In this document: positions 16,244-19,766 of the stretch, piece after piece | How positions within the stretch are numbered: the stretch's first letter is position 1 | Layout of the letters: each line of letters opens with the position of its first letter | Source: SVQP01 sp045594705 | GTDB taxonomy: Bacteria; Bacillota; Clostridia; Oscillospirales; CAG-272 | Assembly (NCBI GenBank): GCA_045594705.1 | Contig: JAZNZB010000057.1 | Coordinates: 1 to 19,766, forward strand | Length of the DNA stretch: 19,766 bases | Direction of reading: 5' to 3' | Notes under the pieces: model-generated | Databases searched by the model: none | The model's input: only the letters and a program-made list of their open reading frames with translations | Told to the model about the DNA's origin: nothing | Translations under genes and position numbers: made by a program

Positions 16244-16272
16244 AAGCACACCGCCGAAAGGCGGTGTGCTTT
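16244..16272 (+). terminator. Terminator of the giant lipoprotein gene
   Basis: A perfect 12-bp stem (16244-16255 with 16260-16271) with a GAAA tetraloop lies 22 nt beyond the stop codon. The U tract is short (TTTAA), so termination may rest on the strength of the stem. Confidence 0.8.
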
Positions 16273-16292
16273 AACGTTGCGAAGGCGGCATT

Positions 16293-16319
16293 GTAGGACG
16301 GGGGCTTGCTCCCACCGTG
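16293..16319. repeat. GTAGGG-type hairpin repeat, copy 1
   Basis: This 27-mer matches 16394-16420 at most positions and is close to 19532-19559. The core GGGGGCTTGCTCCC forms a hairpin around TT. Confidence 0.7.
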
Positions 16320-16340
16320 TCGTAGGCTTTTTTGGGGAAA

Positions 16341-16452
16341 GTCACGTGCGTAAGGGACTCAGAACCCGTGCTTGCGCGCGACGCGCGCAGCACGTAGGGC
16401 AGGGGCTTGCTCCTGCCGTGGGAAGGTCACGTGCGTAAGGGACTCAGAACCC
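16341..16452. repeat. 27-bp direct repeat with a tRNA-3'-end-like core, two copies
   Basis: Bases 16341-16367 and 16426-16452 are identical over 27 nt with an 85-nt offset. A second GTAGGG repeat (16394-16420) lies between them. Each copy contains GCGTAAGGGACTC, which also occurs at 16605-16617 as the T-arm/acceptor strand of the tRNA-Arg gene. An inverted partial copy lies at 16529-16540. Confidence 0.8.
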
Positions 16453-16553
16453 ATATTTGCGCCAATAGACGCAGAAGTTGTTTGGGCAACCTGCGCAAAA
16501 ATGCACGAGCGGCAGAGCCGCGCGTGCAGGGTTCTGAGTCGTGAAGCTGTGAG

Positions 16554-16598
16554 AATAAAAAGAAGAGGGAGTCCTTTGGACTCCCTCTTCTTTTTATT
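16554..16598 (-). terminator. Terminator of tRNA-Arg, symmetrical
   Basis: A perfect 21-bp stem (16554-16574 with 16578-16598) with a 3-nt loop. Its first base on the minus strand is the last base of the tRNA CCA end. The GC-rich heart GAGGGAGTCC is flanked by AT pairs, so it ends in CTTCTTTTTATT on either strand and should work both ways. Confidence 0.9.
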
Positions 16599-16674
16599 GG
16601 CGCGGCGTAAGGGACTCGTACCCCTGACCTTTTGGTTCGTAGCCAAACACTCTATCCAGCTGAGCTAACGCCGC
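16598..16674 (-). tRNA. tRNA-Arg(ACG)
   Basis: A 77-nt cloverleaf read on the minus strand. The acceptor GCGGCGT pairs with ACGCCGC, the D-arm is GCTCAGCTGGATAGAGT, the anticodon loop CTACGAA gives anticodon ACG, and the T-arm GGGGTACGAGTCCC is followed by discriminator G and an encoded CCA. ACG is normally edited to ICG to read CGU, CGC and CGA codons. The T-loop reads TACGAGT instead of the usual TTCGAxT, a small deviation. Confidence 0.95.
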
Positions 16675-16680
16675 AAGCCA

Positions 16681-16694
16681 TACGCTTTCGCGTA
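16681..16694 (-). other. Hairpin in the tRNA-Arg 5' leader
   Basis: TACGC and GCGTA pair across a 4-nt loop just upstream of the mature 5' end, between the promoter and the tRNA. It may be part of the precursor leader seen by RNase P. Confidence 0.4.
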
Positions 16695-16701
16695 CCCATA
16701 T

Positions 16702-16730
16702 ATGATAGCACAACAGAATTTGTTTGTCAA
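16702..16730 (-). promoter_or_regulatory. Promoter of tRNA-Arg
   Basis: On the minus strand TTGACA (16730-16725), a 17-nt spacer and TATCAT (16707-16702) with an extended TGC, 28 nt before the mature 5' end. Confidence 0.85.
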
Positions 16731-16799
16731 GTACTTTTGATTAAAAAAATCTCGGGAAATTGCACAAAAATCGGGAGGAAACTTCGTGATTTCCTCGCC

Positions 16800-16828
16800 T
16801 TGTCAACCATTTGATTTTATGTTATACT
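16800..16828 (+). promoter_or_regulatory. Promoter of the SGNH-hydrolase/DUF4838 operon
   Basis: TTGTCA (16800-16805), a 17-nt spacer and TATACT (16823-16828) with an extended TGT. The first gene starts 34 nt downstream. Confidence 0.8.
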
Positions 16829-16862
16829 GAAAAAAATGCTTTGCGCACAAGGAGGAATCCCT

Positions 16863-17666
16863 ATGAATATCAATGATTTTTACGCAATACCTGACGAAAA
16901 ACCGTTGGACCGTCTGGTAGACGACGGTGGCTTTGTGGGCATTTTCCGCACCATCGGCTGCATTGGCGACAGCCTTTCTTCGGGGGAGCTGGAATCCATG
17001 ACACCTGAAGGTGAGAGAGGATATCACGATCTTTACGACATTTCCTGGGGACAGTTCATTGCGCGCATGGCGGGCACGAAGGTGTATAACTTTTCCCGCG
17101 GCGGCATGACCGCGCGTGAGTATCTGCAGTCCTTTGGCGAGGCCAACGGCTTCTGGAATCCTGAGCTTGCCTGCCAGTGCTATATTATGGCACTGGGCTG
17201 CAACGACCTGTGGGGACTTGGCTTGCCTGTCGGCTCGGTTGACGACATTGACCGCGAGGACTACACCAAGAACGCGCCCACCTTTGCGGGTGAATTTGCG
17301 GCTGTCATGCAGAGATACAAGCAGATCCAACCCAAGGCCAAGTTCTTCCTTGTCACCATGCCAAAAACACCGCACCATGGTGCAGAAGCGGAGGCCAAGG
17401 CGGATGCGCAGCAGAAATTGATGTATGATCTGGCAGAGTACTTTGACAACACCTACGTCATCGACCTGCGCGAGTACGGACCTGTGTACGATCAGAAATT
17501 CTACGATCATTTCTGGATCGGCGGCCATCTCAACGCGCAAGGCTATTTGCTGACTGCGCGCATGATCGTTTCTTACATGGACTATATCATTCGCCACAAT
17601 CCCGAGGATTTCCGTCAGGTCGGATTCATCGGAACGGGGCATTACTTCCACGGACTGAAATGGTAA
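16863..17666 (+). CDS. SGNH/GDSL-type hydrolase-like protein
   Basis: A 267-residue protein without a signal peptide, probably cytoplasmic. The SGNH blocks are recognisable: IGCIGDSLSSGE (block I, GDSL with S37 as nucleophile), NFSRGGMTAREY (block II, Gly), MALGCNDLWG (block III, GxND oxyanion Asn) and GGHLNAQGYL (block V, His). The family Asp normally three residues before that His is replaced by Ile (WIGGH), so the triad is incomplete or the Asp is supplied elsewhere. SGNH enzymes are esterases or lipases, often removing acetyl groups from polysaccharides. AAGGAGG lies 7 nt before the ATG at 16863. The DUF4838 gene follows after 11 nt, so the two are co-transcribed. Family likely, activity uncertain. 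Confidence 0.8.
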   Translation: MNINDFYAIPDEKPLDRLVDDGGFVGIFRTIGCIGDSLSSGELESMTPEGERGYHDLYDISWGQFIARMAGTKVYNFSRGGMTAREYLQSFGEANGFWNPELACQCYIMALGCNDLWGLGLPVGSVDDIDREDYTKNAPTFAGEFAAVMQRYKQIQPKAKFFLVTMPKTPHHGAEAEAKADAQQKLMYDLAEYFDNTYVIDLREYGPVYDQKFYDHFWIGGHLNAQGYLLTARMIVSYMDYIIRHNPEDFRQVGFIGTGHYFHGLKW

Positions 17667-17677
17667 GGAGATCCTGT

Positions 17678-19519
17678 ATGAAAAAAACACTGTCAATGCT
17701 TTTGGCGATGCTGATGCCGTTCGGCTGCCTTGCTGCTTGCACGCCCGCGGTTGATCCCGGTCCTCAAACCGATCCCGAGATCACCACCGAACCTAAGAGT
17801 TCGACCGAGCCCGAGCAGACCACCGAGCCCGAAGAGACTGTGCCGGACACCGGCTATCCCGTGGATCTGTTTGAGATCGGCGGAGTGGCGTTTTCCGAGT
17901 TCTCTTTGTTCGTGCAGCCCTCTGCGGCCAAGGGTATGACCGATGCGGTGGAATTGCTGATCGAATATGCCGAACAGGCAACAGGGCACAAGCTTGCCGT
18001 CACCGAGGACGCGTCAACAGAGCACGTGATCGTCATTGGCACGACCGAGCTTGATACCGAGGAGGTCAAGGCTGCGCGCGGTCGGATCAAGAACGACGGC
18101 TATGCCTTTGTGGAGCAAAACGGAAAGCTCTACATCACGGGCAGCTGTACCGCAGGTACGGTATACGGCGTGTATACGTTTATGGAGAATTACCTTGGTG
18201 TGCGCTTCTATGCCAAGGATTTCATCTGCGTGCGCGACAATCCCATCTCACGTATTCCCAAGGATTACTGCGAGGTCTACAGCCCCGCCTTTCTGATGCG
18301 TGATACCTTCTGGTATGATGTCAGCCATCATCAGACGTTGGCCAACCGCCTGAAGGACAATAGCGAATACGTACCGGAAATGGAGGGCGGTATCGGCTAT
18401 GCGGGTCCGTTCGTACACACGCTGGCTGATCTGACCAATATGCCTCACGAGGTAGGCAAGCAGCCCTGTCTGACCGATGAAAAGGTATATCAGACCGTGC
18501 TTGCCAACGTCAAGGCCTGGCTGCGCGCCAATCCGCAGGCCAAGATTGTTTCGGTCTCGCAGAACGACTCTGCAGCCGAGCATCTCGGCTGCCAATGCGC
18601 CAATTGCAAGGCGATCGACGACCGCGAGGGCACGCCTATGGGCTCGCTTCTGACCTTTGTCAACCGTATTGCGGGCGATATCAAGGACGAATTTCCCGGT
18701 GTTTACGTGGACACGCTGGCGTACCGTTATACCCGTCAAGCTCCCAAGACCATCAAGCCGGCGGACAACGTCATCATCCGTCTTTGCTCGATCGAGTGCT
18801 GCTTTGGCCATCCTTTGTCGGACGAGAGCTGTGCGAATAACGCGGCGTTCAAGAAGGATATCGAGGAGTGGAGTGCGATCTGTGACAATCTCTACATCTG
18901 GGATTATACGACCAACTTTATGTATTATCTTGCACCGTTCCCCAATCTCGGCGTGCTGCGTGAGAACGTCAAGTTCTATAAGGATCATCACGTCATCGGT
19001 ATGTTTGAGCAGGGCAACTATCAGTCCACCTCGGGCGAGTTCGGCGAGCTGCGCGCTTACCTGCTGGCAAAGCTGCTCTGGAATCCCGACATGAGCGAGG
19101 AAGAGTACAACCGTCATATGAACGAGTTCCTTGAGGACTATTACGGTGCGGGCTGGCAGCATATCCGTGCGTATATCGACATGACCACCGAGGCTGCAGC
19201 CAAGTGCGAGGTCGGTATTTACGATACGGTCAGACACATGATGCAGCAGGGCATGAGCAACGATGAAATGATCGCCTTTGGCGAGGATGTTGTGGACATG
19301 TGGGAAAAGGCGTATGAGGAGGCTGATACCGAGGTGCACAAGGCTCACGTGGAGAAATCCATGGTCCAGGCGTATTACGTCGGCCAGCTCAGAGGTCCGA
19401 AGCGCAAGGAGTACATCACCAGAATGTATGAAATCTGCGAAAAGTACGGCATTACGCACTACCGTGAGGGCACGCTGATCGATTTCTCGCAGAAGGGCAA
19501 ACCGGGATCACTCGGATAA
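17678..19519 (+). CDS. DUF4838-domain lipoprotein, probable glycan-processing protein
   Basis: A 613-residue exported lipoprotein: signal peptide with lipobox CLAAC (Cys21), a Pro/Thr/Glu-rich linker to about residue 55, an N-terminal domain like the one preceding family 20 glycoside hydrolases (GTVYGVYTFMENYLGVRFYA), then the DUF4838 domain. DUF4838 signatures include VSQNDSAAEH with CQCANC, DTLAYRYTRQAP, VIIRLCSIECCF, YIWDYTTNF and MFEQGNYQS. The family is placed among carbohydrate-active-like proteins, but its chemistry is not established; the conserved Asp/Glu/His residues suit a TIM-barrel hydrolase. The ATG at 17678 has AAGGAG 7 nt upstream; an in-frame GTG/ATG at 17660 overlaps the previous gene and is unlikely. 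It forms an operon with the SGNH-like gene and ends before a strong terminator. Family confident, substrate unknown. Confidence 0.88.
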   Translation: MKKTLSMLLAMLMPFGCLAACTPAVDPGPQTDPEITTEPKSSTEPEQTTEPEETVPDTGYPVDLFEIGGVAFSEFSLFVQPSAAKGMTDAVELLIEYAEQATGHKLAVTEDASTEHVIVIGTTELDTEEVKAARGRIKNDGYAFVEQNGKLYITGSCTAGTVYGVYTFMENYLGVRFYAKDFICVRDNPISRIPKDYCEVYSPAFLMRDTFWYDVSHHQTLANRLKDNSEYVPEMEGGIGYAGPFVHTLADLTNMPHEVGKQPCLTDEKVYQTVLANVKAWLRANPQAKIVSVSQNDSAAEHLGCQCANCKAIDDREGTPMGSLLTFVNRIAGDIKDEFPGVYVDTLAYRYTRQAPKTIKPADNVIIRLCSIECCFGHPLSDESCANNAAFKKDIEEWSAICDNLYIWDYTTNFMYYLAPFPNLGVLRENVKFYKDHHVIGMFEQGNYQSTSGEFGELRAYLLAKLLWNPDMSEEEYNRHMNEFLEDYYGAGWQHIRAYIDMTTEAAAKCEVGIYDTVRHMMQQGMSNDEMIAFGEDVVDMWEKAYEEADTEVHKAHVEKSMVQAYYVGQLRGPKRKEYITRMYEICEKYGITHYREGTLIDFSQKGKPGSLG

Positions 19520-19531
19520 TCAATCGATCGT

Positions 19532-19559
19532 GTAGGGCGGGGGCTTTGCTCCCGCCTTG
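19532..19559. repeat. GTAGGG-type hairpin repeat after the DUF4838 gene
   Basis: GTAGGGCGGGGGCTTTGCTC and the following CCGCCTTG match the copies at 16293 and 16394 and fold as GGCGGGGGC/GCTCCCGCC. Confidence 0.75.
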
Positions 19560-19611
19560 CGAATTGTTAAAAAGCCCGATGGGGCTGCGGAATTAGCGTT
19601 AAAATACGCAT

Positions 19612-19652
19612 AAAACAATGACCGTATCCAAGTGATACGGTCATTGTTTTTT
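19612..19652 (+). terminator. Terminator of the SGNH/DUF4838 operon
   Basis: A perfect 17-bp stem (19612-19628 with 19634-19650) with a 5-nt loop, running into six T's. Confidence 0.92.
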
Positions 19653-19691
19653 ATGAAAAGCCTTGTTCCCCCCATAGATTTGCATTTGCAG

Positions 19692-19722
19692 GGGACGGCG
19701 CCCTCGACGTCCCGCCCTACAT
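19692..19722. repeat. Inverted GACGTC-type intergenic repeat near the window end
   Basis: GGGACG...CGTCCC brackets CCCTCGA and is followed by CGCCCTAC and ATAAACA. Read in reverse it resembles the units at 72-172 (GTAGGG, GACGTC, GTTTAT). It is a degraded member of the same family. Confidence 0.55.
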
Positions 19723-19766
19723 AAACAAATCTTTTCGCAATGCAATAAGTTCCATGTGCCTGCCCG

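Larger units (their letters stand above)
16222..16597. other. Gene-free stretch of terminators and repeats
   Basis: From left to right: the giant-gene terminator (16244-16272), a GTAGGG hairpin repeat (16293-16319), a 27-bp direct repeat (16341-16367), a second GTAGGG repeat (16394-16420), the second 27-bp repeat (16426-16452), an inverted remnant GGGTTCTGAGTC (16529-16540) and the tRNA terminator. Short reading frames crossing it have no ribosome binding site or family resemblance. Confidence 0.75.

Noticed and set aside
12904..16251. Antisense open frame of 1115 codons opposite the giant gene, and similar long ones at 10549-12453 and 7526-8824
   Set aside because: They mirror the codon bias of the coding strand, have no ribosome binding site, and encode no recognisable domains; the plus-strand genes explain the sequence.
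16341..16452. Attachment sites of an integrated element
   Set aside because: The two 27-bp copies are only 58 nt apart, too close to enclose an element, and no integrase is present; only the remnant idea was kept as a finding.
16632..16814. Small plus-strand frame of 60 codons
   Set aside because: It runs through the tRNA-Arg gene and its promoter and has no ribosome binding site.

Overview
The window reads as a chromosomal segment of an uncultured, endospore-lineage Clostridia-type Firmicute. Reasons: a SpoIIQ-like membrane M23 peptidase behind a possible forespore-sigma promoter, strong AGGAGG-type ribosome binding sites, many TTGNNN-17-TGNTATAAT promoters, U-tailed hairpin terminators, and surface lipoproteins with InlB-type B repeats. 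No rRNA, phage, CRISPR or transposase gene is visible. I see 11 protein genes and one tRNA. The species cannot be named from the sequence alone.

Layout. 1-213: GC-rich intergenic repeats and the typA terminator. 214-2061 (-): typA, the ribosome-associated GTPase. 2245-2901 (+): an HAD phosphatase divergent from typA. 2926-3630: a compact unit in which a small DUF559 endonuclease-like gene lies between perfect 35-bp inverted repeats; this is the best candidate for an undescribed mobile or domesticated element. 3673-4878 (-): a large XRE regulator with possible operators upstream. 5126-5881 (-): the SpoIIQ-like peptidase. 6112-6621 (+): a small nitroreductase. 6720-9703 (+): an ABC transporter pair, an ATPase overlapping by 4 nt a permease with a very large coiled-coil ectodomain. 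10054-16221 (+): a 2055-residue lipoprotein built of about 16 B-type repeats and 10 Ig-like repeats. 16222-16597: terminators and several repeat families. 16598-16674 (-): tRNA-Arg(ACG). 16863-19519 (+): an operon of an SGNH-like hydrolase and a DUF4838 lipoprotein. 19520-19766: repeat, terminator, repeat.

How the genes work together. typA, the HAD phosphatase, the nitroreductase and the tRNA are housekeeping. The right half is about the cell surface: a transporter with a large extracytoplasmic domain, a very long surface lipoprotein, and a lipoprotein/hydrolase pair that probably acts on glycans. Short GC-rich hairpins with a GTAGGG core recur between genes and mark this as a repeat-rich genome.
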